Assembly (NCBI GenBank): GCA_016875165.1
Contig: VGSF01000015.1
Span: 1-64,000 of the forward strand
DNA: 64,000 bases
Source of the DNA: Deltaproteobacteria bacterium
GTDB taxonomy: Bacteria; Desulfobacterota; SM23-61
Direction of reading: 5' to 3'
Shown here piece by piece: positions 25,980 to 35,499 of this stretch. Numbering within the stretch: the first letter of the stretch is position 1; each line of letters begins with the position of its first letter. The notes beneath the pieces were generated by a model, which ran no database searches, was not told the origin of the DNA, and saw only the letters and a program-made list of their open reading frames with translations. The position numbers and the translations under genes were made by a program.

Positions 25980-26984
25980 ATGGATCATAACATGGCCAGC
26001 AAGGTAATAGAGGTTAAGGGTCTCAAAAAATGGTTTCCTCTGAGGAGAAGTTTTTTTTCTGCGCTCTTTGGTAGGTGGGAACACCGCTATCTGAAAGCTG
26101 TCGATGGGGTGAATTTTTCGGTCAACCCAGGGGAAGTTTTAGGGTTGGCTGGAGAGAGTGGTTGCGGAAAGACGACAACAGGGATGACCATTACTAAACT
26201 CTATCAACCCACTTCGGGAAAAATACTTTTCCACCAGCAGGACGTGGCGGCGATTGAGGGGAGGAAGGGGTTGAAGGAATTTCGTAAAAATGCCCAGATT
26301 GTTTTTCAGAACCCTTATGAATCCCTCAATCCCCGTTTTACCGTATTGCAAAGCATAGAAGAGCCGATTAAAATCCATTATGCTGTTTCCCGGGAGGAAC
26401 GCCATAAAATGGTGATTCTCGCCCTCGAGCGGGCGGGGCTGGTTCCACCTGGTTATTTTTTAGATCGGTATCCTCATGAGTTAAGCGGTGGGCAATTGCA
26501 ACGGGTGGCCATCGCCCGGGCTATTTCGATCGAGCCCGCCTTTCTGGTGGCCGACGAGCCGGTTTCGATGCTGGATGTTTCCATCCGCGCCGGGATTCTT
26601 AATTTGCTTAGGTATTTCTCCAGAGAATTGCACATGGGGATTTTATACATCTCCCATGATTTATCGACGATGAAACATATTTGCAATTCCATTGCCATCA
26701 TGTACCTGGGAAGGATTGTGGAAATGGGGGTTTCTCAACAAGTGCTTAATGAACCCCGACATCCTTACGCTAAGGCCCTGGTTTCAGCTGTTCCTCTGAT
26801 GAGGGGCCGCTTCCAAAGAAAGCGGATTATCCTGGAAGGAGCTGTCCCCAACCCCATTGATCTGCCTGCGGGGTGCCGGTTTCGCCCTCGCTGCCCAAAG
26901 GCCGAGAAGGTTTGCCGCGATGAGGAACCGGAATTGATGTTGTTAGGAGATGGCCGTCAAGTAGCTTGTCACCTGTATCATTGA
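25980..26984 (+). CDS. Peptide/nickel-type ABC transporter ATPase (DppF/OppF family)
   Basis: 334 residues. Walker A GESGCGKTTTG, Q-loop QNPYESLNPRF, signature LSGGQLQRVAIARA, Walker B FLVADEPVSMLD, and the C-terminal CRFRPRCPKAEKVC segment usual in Opp/Dpp ATPases. It is separated from its likely partners (permeases and second ATPase at 30.2-33.2 kb) by a lyase gene and the binding-protein gene. ATG 25980 is chosen; ATG 25992 is possible. It energises uptake of an unknown solute. Confidence 0.88.
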   Translation: MDHNMASKVIEVKGLKKWFPLRRSFFSALFGRWEHRYLKAVDGVNFSVNPGEVLGLAGESGCGKTTTGMTITKLYQPTSGKILFHQQDVAAIEGRKGLKEFRKNAQIVFQNPYESLNPRFTVLQSIEEPIKIHYAVSREERHKMVILALERAGLVPPGYFLDRYPHELSGGQLQRVAIARAISIEPAFLVADEPVSMLDVSIRAGILNLLRYFSRELHMGILYISHDLSTMKHICNSIAIMYLGRIVEMGVSQQVLNEPRHPYAKALVSAVPLMRGRFQRKRIILEGAVPNPIDLPAGCRFRPRCPKAEKVCRDEEPELMLLGDGRQVACHLYH

Positions 26985-27011
26985 AACCTGTCCCGCGGCA
27001 GGCGACCATAC

Positions 27012-27250
27012 TTTAATTGCATAGGAAATTGCTTTTTTCAACTTAAGTCACTTAACTTAAAGAAGTATTTCACTCCCTCCCAACCCTCCCCCCTCGAGGG
27101 GGAGGGAGAGGGTGGGGGGGATTAACTTGATTGTATAGGAAATTCCTTTTCTATCCCCCTCCCCCCAACCCCCTCCCGCCAGGGGAGGGGAGATACTGGG
27201 GGATCCAAAATTCCCTCCCCCTCGATGGGGGAGGGTTAGGGTGGGGGTGT
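27012..27250. repeat. Cluster of three GC palindromes between DppF-like and lyase genes
   Basis: Palindromes ccctccccc/gggggaggg (27084-27106), ccctccc/gggaggg (about 27171-27189) and ccctcccc/ggggaggg (about 27213-27235) are separated by copies of an attgtataggaaattcc-type sequence (27015 and 27130). That last sequence reappears inverted near 44190. No gene is present in 26985-27279. The palindromes resemble the one inside the Res remnant at 16151. Confidence 0.65.
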
Positions 27251-27279
27251 TAATAACTTGATCTTTAAAGGAGGAAGGA

Positions 27280-28239
27280 ATGGAGAAAAAAAGCACTACT
27301 CTTCGCAAGCTCTTAAAGAAGGATGATCTCCTATTTACCATCTGGGTGGGGACAGCCCATCAAGCCCAGCTGGCTGAAAAAATTGGTTTCCCGGCAGTGG
27401 GCATTTCCGGTTCCAATACAAGTACCCATATCCTGGGGCTTCCAGATGCGGGGTTTCTTACGCTGACGGAATTGGTGGAGAATGTGGAGCGAATCTGCCG
27501 AGGTATAAATCTCCCCGTAATCGTTGACTGCGACACTGGGTTTGGCAATGCCATCAATGTACGCCGCACAGTCGATGCCGTCATCCGGGCTGGGGCAGCT
27601 GGCCTTTTTATCGAGGATCAGGTGGCACCCAAACGCTGCGGGTTTGTGAAAGGCAAAGAGTTAATTCCCCTGGAGGAGGCTGTAGGGAAGTACCGGGCGG
27701 CGATTGACGTCCGGGATGAACTGGATCCGGATTTTATCATCATGGCGCGGACGGACGCCAGAGGAGCAGTCGGAGGAAGCATTGAAGAAGTTATCCGCAG
27801 GGGAAAAGCTTACCTGGAATTGGGGGTGGATATATTCTATGCGGAAGCCTTACAGTCGCGGGAGGAAATCAGGCAAGTGCGCAGCGCCTTGAAGGATTGT
27901 TTGTTGGTGGTGACGCCCCATGCAATTAATCCCCCTCTGACCCAAAAAGAGATGCAAGAACTGGGGCTTTGCATGGCTGGTTGTCATATCGCCCAAATCG
28001 GCTCGATAGCCATGTATGATTTCCTGGTGGAATTTAAGAAGCGCGGAATAGAAGTGTTAAACGAGTTTCGTAAAAAAACCGGAAACCATCCGCTGGGCGG
28101 GTTTGGCATATTCGACTTAGCCGGATTCCCCCGGGTTGTAGAGTGGGAGAAAAAATATCTCTCTCCGGAAAAGCTGGAAAAGTACGAACAATCCTTGGGT
28201 GTTTATGACCCGCGGGTAGGGCACCAGAACAAAGCCTGA
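27280..28239 (+). CDS. Isocitrate-lyase/PEP-mutase superfamily lyase, module 1
   Basis: 319 residues. DCDTGFGNAINV carries a metal-binding Asp, EDQVAPKRCGFVKGK is the flexible active-site loop, and ARTDARGAVGG follows. Relatives are methylisocitrate lyase and 2,3-dimethylmalate lyase, which split hydroxy-di/tricarboxylates into a 2-oxoacid and an acid. In this copy the usual loop KRCGH is KRCGF, unlike the two paralogues at 33226 and 36195, so its substrate may differ. Ribosome binding site aaaggagg. It is transcribed into the binding-protein gene 34 bp later. Confidence 0.82.
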   Translation: MEKKSTTLRKLLKKDDLLFTIWVGTAHQAQLAEKIGFPAVGISGSNTSTHILGLPDAGFLTLTELVENVERICRGINLPVIVDCDTGFGNAINVRRTVDAVIRAGAAGLFIEDQVAPKRCGFVKGKELIPLEEAVGKYRAAIDVRDELDPDFIIMARTDARGAVGGSIEEVIRRGKAYLELGVDIFYAEALQSREEIRQVRSALKDCLLVVTPHAINPPLTQKEMQELGLCMAGCHIAQIGSIAMYDFLVEFKKRGIEVLNEFRKKTGNHPLGGFGIFDLAGFPRVVEWEKKYLSPEKLEKYEQSLGVYDPRVGHQNKA

Positions 28240-28273
28240 AAGCAGAGTAAGAAACTAAAAGAAGGAGGGGAAG

Positions 28274-30169
28274 ATGAAAAAAATGCACGAAGAATATGCT
28301 CCGAGATCATGGGAGCAGGGGATGGACCGCCGCACTTTTCTTAAGATTGCGGGAGTTACCGGCGGCCTGCTAACCATGCCCGGGATTCCTTTGAAGGATC
28401 TCCTGGCCGCCGACCCGCGCATCGAATTAGAGGACCCAAGCTACAAGTCCCTCTATGGCGTCAAAGATTATTACCTTCAGGACCCAAAGTGGGTGGAACA
28501 AACCTTGCCGAGGCTGCAGTGGCCCAAAGCGGGAGAAAGGGTGCCGGAAATTTCCGTCTTGACTGTTTCGGAGAATCCTTTCTGGTTAGATTTTATGCGC
28601 AAAGTGGCCGAAGACGGAAAGCAGATAGGGCTGAAATATAGCCTACAACAAGTATCCAACGCCCGCTGGCTGGACTTAATTAACAAGCATCTCCATGGCG
28701 ATATTGAATTACATCCCTCGATTATTCGCCCGGAAAGGATCGATGCCTCCGAGTGGCTGACATCGAGGGCTCATGGTCTGGACCGGCGGAACTACGGGGA
28801 ATGGGTCAACAAAGAATTCGATGAAGTGATCCGCCTGCAGTCAGCGGAGATCGACCCCAAGAAACGACTCCAACACATTTGGAAGGGACAAAAAATCATA
28901 GCGGAGGACTACTACATTGCCCAGTTTGGGTGGGGGCCTTTTATCGTGGAAGCTTACAATAAGAATTTATGGGAGGGGATTGTCCAGAGCAAAGGCTTCG
29001 GCATTGCTTCTTCCAATCTGTTTTGGACCTTCCTCAATATCAAACCCAAAACCTCTCGCAAGAGGTTGATCGTTGGGTCGACCCAACTGATAGAGACGAC
29101 TAATATCTTTGCTGCTGGCCATCGCTTCCGATCCATCGGCCGGATGATTTATGATCGCTTAGCCTATTTGGATAAGGACCTAAATGTAGTTCCCTGGGCC
29201 GCTGAGTCTTGGGAAGTGCTGGATAACCGGACATGGGATGTGAAGCTGCGGGGAGGCATGAAGTTTCACGACGGCAAATCGGTGACCGTCGACGACTTGA
29301 AGTTTACCCTCGATTTCATGCTCAAGTACGAGAGAGGGATTTTCTACACGGCCAACCAATTCCTGGAGAGCGTGGAAATTTCCGATCGGGGCAACCGCAA
29401 AGTCCGCTTCCGCTTCAAGAAGCCCTACGCGGAGTTTGAGACTTATTTCCTCCAGCTCAACGTGATCCTGCCCAAGCACCTTTTCGAGGGCATTATGGAA
29501 AAACAGAAAGTAGGGGACAATCCGCGGCTGCTGGAGATTGCCCATCCGATCGGAAGCGGTCCCTTCAAATTTGGGCCATATAAAAAAGACGTAGAGATGA
29601 TTCTGATCGCCAACAAAGATCACTTTGCCGCCCCCAAAATAGATGAATTGTTATATGTGGTCGTTCCCAGCGTCGATGGCATGTTGGGCCGGCTGGAAAC
29701 TCAAGAGATTGACGTTGCTGAAGAAACATATTTAAGGCCGTCTCAGGTCAAACCTCTGCAAAAGATAAAACATCTGGCCATCATGCGCACTCCGGACATC
29801 ATGTGGTTTCATGGAGTTCCCCGGGCTTCATGGCTTCCCTGGCGGGACATCGAGTTTCGCCGCGCCTGGCACCATTCCATCGACCGGGAGTTTTTGATTA
29901 AAGTTTGCTGGGAAGGAGAGGGACGAATTCCCACTTCGAACACCTTTTTTGTCGCCGGCAACCCATGGCACAACCCGAATTTACCCCCCACCCCCCATTA
30001 CGATTTGAAGTTGGCGCGGCAGATCCTCAAGGATGCCGGCTATAGCTGGGATAAGGAAGGACAACTGGTCTACCCGCCCCCAACAGATAAGAAATTCATC
30101 GAGCGGATCAGTCGGGTGTGTAAAGAGGGTTACACTTGGGGCGGATTAAAGATGCTGCCCCGAAGTTGA
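28274..30169 (+). CDS. Extracellular solute-binding protein, family 5 (ABC)
   Basis: 631 residues. A twin-arginine signal (DRRTFLKIAGVTGG near residue 17) points to Tat export in a folded state. The body shows SBP_bac_5 features: MIYDRLAYLDKDLNVVPWAA, FHDGKSVTVDDLKFTLDFM and IGSGPFKFGPY. It is slightly longer than most dipeptide-binding proteins. It supplies the permeases that follow. A 10-bp hairpin just after its stop may raise its expression over the permeases. Ligand unknown; carboxylates or their conjugates are inferred from the neighbourhood. Confidence 0.88.
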   Translation: MKKMHEEYAPRSWEQGMDRRTFLKIAGVTGGLLTMPGIPLKDLLAADPRIELEDPSYKSLYGVKDYYLQDPKWVEQTLPRLQWPKAGERVPEISVLTVSENPFWLDFMRKVAEDGKQIGLKYSLQQVSNARWLDLINKHLHGDIELHPSIIRPERIDASEWLTSRAHGLDRRNYGEWVNKEFDEVIRLQSAEIDPKKRLQHIWKGQKIIAEDYYIAQFGWGPFIVEAYNKNLWEGIVQSKGFGIASSNLFWTFLNIKPKTSRKRLIVGSTQLIETTNIFAAGHRFRSIGRMIYDRLAYLDKDLNVVPWAAESWEVLDNRTWDVKLRGGMKFHDGKSVTVDDLKFTLDFMLKYERGIFYTANQFLESVEISDRGNRKVRFRFKKPYAEFETYFLQLNVILPKHLFEGIMEKQKVGDNPRLLEIAHPIGSGPFKFGPYKKDVEMILIANKDHFAAPKIDELLYVVVPSVDGMLGRLETQEIDVAEETYLRPSQVKPLQKIKHLAIMRTPDIMWFHGVPRASWLPWRDIEFRRAWHHSIDREFLIKVCWEGEGRIPTSNTFFVAGNPWHNPNLPPTPHYDLKLARQILKDAGYSWDKEGQLVYPPPTDKKFIERISRVCKEGYTWGGLKMLPRS

Positions 30170-30187
30170 TGAAATGCTTGCAGGAAG

Positions 30188-30212
30188 ACCCTCAGGGCTT
30201 ACCCCTGAGGGT
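30188..30212 (+). promoter_or_regulatory. Intercistronic hairpin after the binding-protein gene
   Basis: accctcaggg (30188-30197) pairs perfectly with ccctgagggt (30203-30212) around a 5-base loop, with no T-run. Placed between the binding-protein and permease genes, it may protect the upstream mRNA 3' end, as intercistronic palindromes do in maltose and histidine transport operons. Confidence 0.6.
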
Positions 30213-30236
30213 TCCTCAAACTTTCGAGGAGAGAAG

Positions 30237-31211
30237 ATGACCGGTTTAAAAAAATACATCCTCATGCGGCTCATTTCTTTAGTGTTCGTTATTTTCTGTA
30301 TCCTTTCAATTATATTCGTCCTGGTGAAATTTCTCCCCGGGGATCCCACGGCAATATTTGTGGATAGCAGATTTTCGCCAGAGATGATCGACATGCAGAA
30401 GAAGCTCTGGGGACTCACCGATCCTTTGTGGGTGCAATATCTGAGTTATTTGAAGAACATGGCCATTTTTGATTTTGGAAGATCCTTTTTCCAGATCCAG
30501 CCTGTACGGGAGATCGTCCTGGAAAAATTGCTCAACACCTGCGCAATGATGGTGCCCTCGGTGATTCTCAGTGTTGTTTTGGGAACGATCCTGGGAGCGG
30601 TCGCAGGCTGGAAACGAGGGTCCAAATTCGAAACTACGATGGTTACGACGAGCTTGTTCCTACGTTCGGCGCCTTCTTTCTTTGTGGGAATCTTAGTGTT
30701 GATGCTTTTCTCTTATACGCTGCGGTGGTTGCCTTCGGGAGGGATGAGTCCTCCGGGGACCGCGGCCGGGTTTTGGCAGACGGTTTTTTCCGTCGGGTTT
30801 TTAAAGCATTTAATTCTGCCTACAATCGTGCTGATGAGCCGGGAAATCACCGGGCCGATTTTGCTTCTCCGTAGCAGCATGCTGGAGGTGAAAGGCAGCG
30901 ATTTTTTAGACATTCTGCGGGCCAAGGGATTATCCGAGGCTCAGATCATCAAGCATGCCACCCGCAATGCCCTTCTACCGCTGGTTACTTACGTAGCGGT
31001 CATGACCGGGCTTTTGTTTCAGGGGCAAGTGCTTTTGGAAATCATTTTTGCCTGGCCAGGGATTGGGAGAGAGATCGTGACCGCGCTGAAAGACCTGGAT
31101 TACCCGGTGGCACAAGCTTGTTTCTATTTGATGGCTTTGACCATTCTCCTCATGAATTTTATCGCTGATTTGCTTTACGGTTTCATCGATCCGCGGATTA
31201 CCTACAATTGA
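30237..31211 (+). CDS. ABC transporter permease, DppB/OppB family
   Basis: 324 residues from ATG 30237, with gaggagagaag as ribosome binding site; the frame from 30174 would run through the hairpin and is rejected. About six membrane spans. VKFLPGDPTAIFVD near the N-terminus and the EAA loop (DILRAKGLSEAQIIKHATRN) are typical. The end GLLFQGQVLLEIIFAWPGIG is the family hallmark. Forms the channel with the next gene. Confidence 0.9.
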   Translation: MTGLKKYILMRLISLVFVIFCILSIIFVLVKFLPGDPTAIFVDSRFSPEMIDMQKKLWGLTDPLWVQYLSYLKNMAIFDFGRSFFQIQPVREIVLEKLLNTCAMMVPSVILSVVLGTILGAVAGWKRGSKFETTMVTTSLFLRSAPSFFVGILVLMLFSYTLRWLPSGGMSPPGTAAGFWQTVFSVGFLKHLILPTIVLMSREITGPILLLRSSMLEVKGSDFLDILRAKGLSEAQIIKHATRNALLPLVTYVAVMTGLLFQGQVLLEIIFAWPGIGREIVTALKDLDYPVAQACFYLMALTILLMNFIADLLYGFIDPRITYN

Positions 31212-31246
31212 ACAATTCGGCCCTAAATCCTTAAAGGAGAGATAGC

Positions 31247-32164
31247 ATGGAAATGTCTGGCGCAGGCAGAGGAAAATCTGCAAGGGTTAGAAAGCTCTCA
31301 TTCCTGCATTGGCCCTTAGAGAGCCTAAAAGTCATTTTTCAAGATACCCTTGGGGCCATTGGGCTGATTTTTTTGGTCATCTTTATCGTGATGGCCTTTT
31401 TAGCACCGATGGTGGCCCCTTGGGGTCCCTTCGATGTGGTTTTCAACCCGGATAAATCCGTGAGGCGCCTTCTTCCTCCGAATCCCACGAATTTGCTCGG
31501 GACCACCAATATGGGCATGGATGTCTTCAGCCAACTTTTATATGGCTCACGCATAGCCTTAGTTGTTGGATTTTTTTCAGCCATCGCCGGTGCCTTGCTC
31601 GGCACATTGGTTGGGTTGTTTTCCGGTTATTATGGGCGATGGATAGATCAAGTATTAATGCGGATTACGGACATTGCTTTTGGTATTCCTATTTTGCCTT
31701 TTGCGCTGATCATCATCTCGGTCACCAAGCCTAGCCTGACAATCATCATTTTGCTGATCATCTTTTTCCTGTGGCGAACCACGGCCCGAGTGATCCGCTC
31801 TCAGGTGCTCAGCTTGCGGGAAAGACCATTTGTGTGGGCGGCCAAAGCAGCCGGGGCCAGTGACTTGAAAATTCTTTTTTTCCATATCGGGCCGAATGTT
31901 TTGCCTTTCAGTTTTCTTTACATGGCCATCGGAGTTTCGGCGGGAGTGATGTATGAAGCGGCACTAAGCTTCCTGGGCTTCGGGGACCCTCATGTCTTGA
32001 GCTGGGGGCAAATGTTAAACTTCGCTTTTAATGCCGGCGCTATGCGCAATGCTTGGTGGTGGGTACTCCCTCCAGGACTCTGTTTATCCCTATTCGTCAC
32101 TTCTTCGTTCATGATTACCCGGGCTTACGAGCAGATGATCAATCCGAGGTTGAGGGAAATTTGA
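31247..32164 (+). CDS. ABC transporter permease, DppC/OppC family
   Basis: 305 residues with about six spans. LLGTTNMGMDVFSQLLYGSR and the EAA loop VWAAKAAGASDLKILFFHIG are characteristic, ending with SFLGFGDPHVLSWGQML. The N-terminal cytoplasmic tail is basic. Ribosome binding site aaaggagaga. Its stop and the next start are separated by one base, so translation is coupled to the ATPase. Confidence 0.9.
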   Translation: MEMSGAGRGKSARVRKLSFLHWPLESLKVIFQDTLGAIGLIFLVIFIVMAFLAPMVAPWGPFDVVFNPDKSVRRLLPPNPTNLLGTTNMGMDVFSQLLYGSRIALVVGFFSAIAGALLGTLVGLFSGYYGRWIDQVLMRITDIAFGIPILPFALIIISVTKPSLTIIILLIIFFLWRTTARVIRSQVLSLRERPFVWAAKAAGASDLKILFFHIGPNVLPFSFLYMAIGVSAGVMYEAALSFLGFGDPHVLSWGQMLNFAFNAGAMRNAWWWVLPPGLCLSLFVTSSFMITRAYEQMINPRLREI

Positions 32165-32165
32165 T

Positions 32166-33173
32166 ATGGCAGTTCTCGAAGTCAAAGATTTGCGCATCTA
32201 TTACAGGACATTGAAGGGTTATGCCCAGGCCGTCGATGGTGTGTCCTTCCAAATCGAGGAAGGTGAATACCTGGGTTTGGTTGGCGAATCCGGATGTGGA
32301 AAATCGACCATTGCCAAGGCCATTCTGAGGATTTTGCCCCCCAACGGAGAGATTATGGGGGGCGCGATCCTATTCAACGGCCAGGATCTCGTCTCCATGA
32401 AGTCCAGCGACCTGAAAAAAATCCAGTGGAAAGAGATTTCCATGGTCCCCCAGAGCGCTATGTATTCCTTCGACCCCGTTTACCGGATTGAAGATCAGCT
32501 TCTGGAAGCCATTGAAACGCATGAAAAAACAACGCGCGAAGTGGCCCTGAGTAAAATCCGGGAACTCTTTGGCCTGGTGGGATTGAATGAAAAGCGGCTG
32601 AAAGATTACCCCCACCAGTTTAGCGGGGGGATGCGGCAGCGGGCGATGATTGCCATGGCCTTAACGCTCGATCCCACCTTGATCATCGCTGACGAGGCCA
32701 CAACCGGGCTGGATGTTATTGTCCAGGATCAAATCCTATATCGCATTAAGGAGATTCACGAGAAGATGAAGAAGACCATGCTTTTGATTACTCATAATAT
32801 GGCAGTAGTAGCAGAAAATTGCGACAAGATCGGGGTCATGTACGCAGGAAAGATCATGGAGTATGGGGGAGAATCCGTATTCCTCAACCCTTACCATCCC
32901 TATACCCTCGGGCTGGTGAATGCTTTCCCCAGCCTCACCGATACGGGGCGAGAATTAATTTCCATCCCTGGCTATCCACCAAGTCTTCTCAACCCCCCGA
33001 AAGGATGTCGGTTTCATGATCGATGTCCGTTTACTAAAGAGGAATGCGTTAAGGAAGAGCCTCTTTTGAGACTGGTAGCCGAGAAGCACTTTTCTGCTTG
33101 TCATTATCCGGATCAGGTTGACAGGTTCCGAGATCTGGCTCAAAAACCCGAGACTTGGGCAAAAAGGGAATGA
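32166..33173 (+). CDS. Peptide-type ABC transporter ATPase (DppD/OppD family)
   Basis: 335 residues. Walker A GESGCGKSTIAKAI, signature QFSGGMRQRAMIAMAL and Walker B LIIADEATTGLD, with the C-terminal CRFHDRCPFTKEEC motif. It would pair with the ATPase at 25980 to form the heterodimeric motor of the transporter. Linked tightly to the two permeases. Confidence 0.9.
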   Translation: MAVLEVKDLRIYYRTLKGYAQAVDGVSFQIEEGEYLGLVGESGCGKSTIAKAILRILPPNGEIMGGAILFNGQDLVSMKSSDLKKIQWKEISMVPQSAMYSFDPVYRIEDQLLEAIETHEKTTREVALSKIRELFGLVGLNEKRLKDYPHQFSGGMRQRAMIAMALTLDPTLIIADEATTGLDVIVQDQILYRIKEIHEKMKKTMLLITHNMAVVAENCDKIGVMYAGKIMEYGGESVFLNPYHPYTLGLVNAFPSLTDTGRELISIPGYPPSLLNPPKGCRFHDRCPFTKEECVKEEPLLRLVAEKHFSACHYPDQVDRFRDLAQKPETWAKRE

Positions 33174-33225
33174 ACAATCTGTCTATCTTTAGGTCTCGGG
33201 AAGTAAATTTTTTTAGGGGGAAAAA

Positions 33226-34155
33226 ATGAAACGAAGTAAAGTTTTAAGGGAATTGTTAGCCAAGAAAGAGCTGTTGATCGTGCCGGCGGCTTATGATGCT
33301 CTTTCGGCAAAAATCATCGAACAAGCCGGGTTCAAGGTCATAGGGGTGAGCGGATACGGTATCTCGGCGACCATGTTGGGGAAACCGGATGTTGGACTTA
33401 CGACCTTAACCGAAGTGGTCAACGTGGCTCGGTACATCGCCAGCGCCGTCAAAATTCCTGTATTTTGCGATGCGGACACAGGGTACGGGAATGCCATCAA
33501 TGTTATGCGCACGACTGAGGAATTCATCCTAGCGGGAGTGGCAGGGGTTCACATTGAAGATCAAGTTGCCCCGAAACGTTGCGGACATGTGGCGGGTAAG
33601 CAGGTGGTTTCTGTCGAAGAAGCCGTGGGCAAATACCGCGCCGCGGATCACATCCGGCGGGAACTGGACCCTGATTTTGTGCTCATTGCCCGCACCGATG
33701 CCCTCGGGGCTATAGGGGGCAGCATCGAGGAGGTAATCCGCCGAGGAAAAGCTTATATAGAGGCTGGGGCGGATGTAATCTTTCCGGATGGCATTACCAG
33801 CGTAGAAGTACTCCAACGCTGTGTTCATGAAATCCCCGCTCCGATCATGTACAATATGGTGGGAGTGTCCCCCCTACTTCCCATGTCCCAACTGCAAGAG
33901 ATGGGCGTAGCCATTGTGGCCAATGCCGGGGGAGCTTTCCGCTCTGCCACAAGAGCCTTGTGGGATTACATGCAGGCCTTTGCCAAAGGCGGAACAGATT
34001 TCCTGATTCAGTTTGAAAGAGACATCCAAGGACATCCTACGGCGAACTTCCACCAATTCATTGGCTTTGCCGAAATCCGCAAATTAGAAGAGGAATATCT
34101 GCCCAGCGAGGAAGTACAGCGCAAATATGCCCAATCCATTGGTTATCAACCTTAA
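33226..34155 (+). CDS. Isocitrate-lyase/PEP-mutase superfamily lyase, module 2
   Basis: 309 residues. DADTGYGNAINV and EDQVAPKRCGHVAGK are the metal site and active loop with the Cys-Gly-His signature, as in methylisocitrate and dimethylmalate lyases. ARTDALGAIGGS follows. It is followed directly by hydratase subunits of module 2, making a hydratase-lyase set. Ribosome binding site aggggg-type before ATG 33226. Confidence 0.85.
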   Translation: MKRSKVLRELLAKKELLIVPAAYDALSAKIIEQAGFKVIGVSGYGISATMLGKPDVGLTTLTEVVNVARYIASAVKIPVFCDADTGYGNAINVMRTTEEFILAGVAGVHIEDQVAPKRCGHVAGKQVVSVEEAVGKYRAADHIRRELDPDFVLIARTDALGAIGGSIEEVIRRGKAYIEAGADVIFPDGITSVEVLQRCVHEIPAPIMYNMVGVSPLLPMSQLQEMGVAIVANAGGAFRSATRALWDYMQAFAKGGTDFLIQFERDIQGHPTANFHQFIGFAEIRKLEEEYLPSEEVQRKYAQSIGYQP

Positions 34156-34166
34156 AGGCAGGTTCA

Positions 34167-34183
34167 GGGGTCAAAAAGACCCC
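34167..34183 (+). promoter_or_regulatory. Short hairpin between lyase 2 and hydratase 2
   Basis: ggggtc (34167-34172) pairs with gacccc (34178-34183) around aaaaa. No T-run follows, so it looks more like an mRNA stability element than a terminator. Confidence 0.4.
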
Positions 34184-34214
34184 CTTCATATCGTTTTAAA
34201 AAAGGGGTAAAAAC

Positions 34215-35477
34215 ATGGGAATGACAATGGCTGAGAAAATCTTGGCGCGGGCTTCAGGGCGTACAAAAGTGGTCCCCGGGGAAATTGTCATGGGCAAAAT
34301 AGACCGATTGATGATCATTGGGGAAATCTGGCCAGAAATTCTGTCTTTGTTAAACAAATTGGGGGCAGATCGGTTGTGGAACCCCGACCGGGTGGTGGTG
34401 GTTCATGAGCACATGGTTCCTCCGGCTAACGTTCCCATCGCCGATGCTTTTGTCCAATCCCGCCAGGCGGTAGAAAAATTTGGAATCAAGAATTTTTATG
34501 AGATGGGCCGCAGCGGGATCTGCCACCAGCTTTTTGTAGAAAAGGGGTTTGCTCTTCCTGGGCAATTGGTAGTAGGTACAGACTCGCATACGACCACTTA
34601 CGGAGCCCTGAACGTGGCCTCGCGGGGAATTAATCAGGACCTTCCTTATGTCTTAGTGCGGGGAGAACTTTGGTTTCGGGTTCCGGAGACCATTCGATTT
34701 GAGGTCAGCGGAAAGCTTCCCGATGCCGTCATGAGCAAGGATATCTTCTTATTTATCGCCGGGGAATATGGAACGGACGTCGCCCTTTACAAGTCAGTAG
34801 AATTTGTCGGGCCCACAGTGGCAGAAATGTCCATTGCCAGCCGGCTGACCATCTCCAACATGGGGATCGAGATCGGGGCAAAGTTCTTGATCTTTGAAGC
34901 AGATGAAAAGACCCAGGCGTATCTGAAAGACAAGGCCCAAGAACCTTACGAGCTGGTAAAAAGCGACTCAGACGCGGTCTTTGAATCGACTTATAAAATT
35001 AAAGTGGATCAATTAGAACCCCTGGTGGCCTGCCCCCATGACGTAGGGAATGTGAAACCGGTGAGCGAAGTAAAAGGGACCCCCATTCACCAAGCGTTTC
35101 TCGGCTCCTGCACGAATGCCCGTTATGAAGACCTGGAGATTGCCGCCAATATTCTCAAAGGGAAAAAGATCCATCCCAAAATCAGATTGATCGTGACACC
35201 GGCTTCCCAGTCTATTTACAAGCAAGCCCTTCAGAAGGGTTTGATCGAGGTTTTCATCGATGCCGAAGCCGTAGTCACCAACCCCACTTGCGGAGCCTGC
35301 GGGGGTCTTCACCTGGGCATCTTGGGGGCCGGAGAGAGGTGCATTTCTTCGCAAAATAGAAACTTTAAGGCGCGCATGGGGAGCCCGGAGTCCGAGGTAT
35401 ATCTGGCATCACCCGCGACGGTTGCGGCTTCCGCCATTGCTGGGGCGATCGCCGACCCCAAAGATTATTTGCAATAA
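34215..35477 (+). CDS. Aconitase-family hydratase large subunit, module 2 (LeuC/HacA-like)
   Basis: 420 residues. [4Fe-4S] ligands C299 (GSCTNARYED), C359 and C362 (TCGACGG). VGTDSHTTTYGALN near residue 122 and SSQNRNFKARMGSP are present. Colinear with module 1 throughout, with its small subunit 22 bp downstream. The start GMTMAEKILARASGR is nearly the same as module 1, showing common descent. The substrate is unknown. Confidence 0.85.
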   Translation: MGMTMAEKILARASGRTKVVPGEIVMGKIDRLMIIGEIWPEILSLLNKLGADRLWNPDRVVVVHEHMVPPANVPIADAFVQSRQAVEKFGIKNFYEMGRSGICHQLFVEKGFALPGQLVVGTDSHTTTYGALNVASRGINQDLPYVLVRGELWFRVPETIRFEVSGKLPDAVMSKDIFLFIAGEYGTDVALYKSVEFVGPTVAEMSIASRLTISNMGIEIGAKFLIFEADEKTQAYLKDKAQEPYELVKSDSDAVFESTYKIKVDQLEPLVACPHDVGNVKPVSEVKGTPIHQAFLGSCTNARYEDLEIAANILKGKKIHPKIRLIVTPASQSIYKQALQKGLIEVFIDAEAVVTNPTCGACGGLHLGILGAGERCISSQNRNFKARMGSPESEVYLASPATVAASAIAGAIADPKDYLQ

Positions 35478-35499
35478 TCTATTTACAGAGGAGGGTGGC

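Noticed and set aside
27075-27250. Repeated GC blocks as a CRISPR array
   Set aside because: The repeats are palindromes of unequal length and spacing with no regular spacers and no cas genes.
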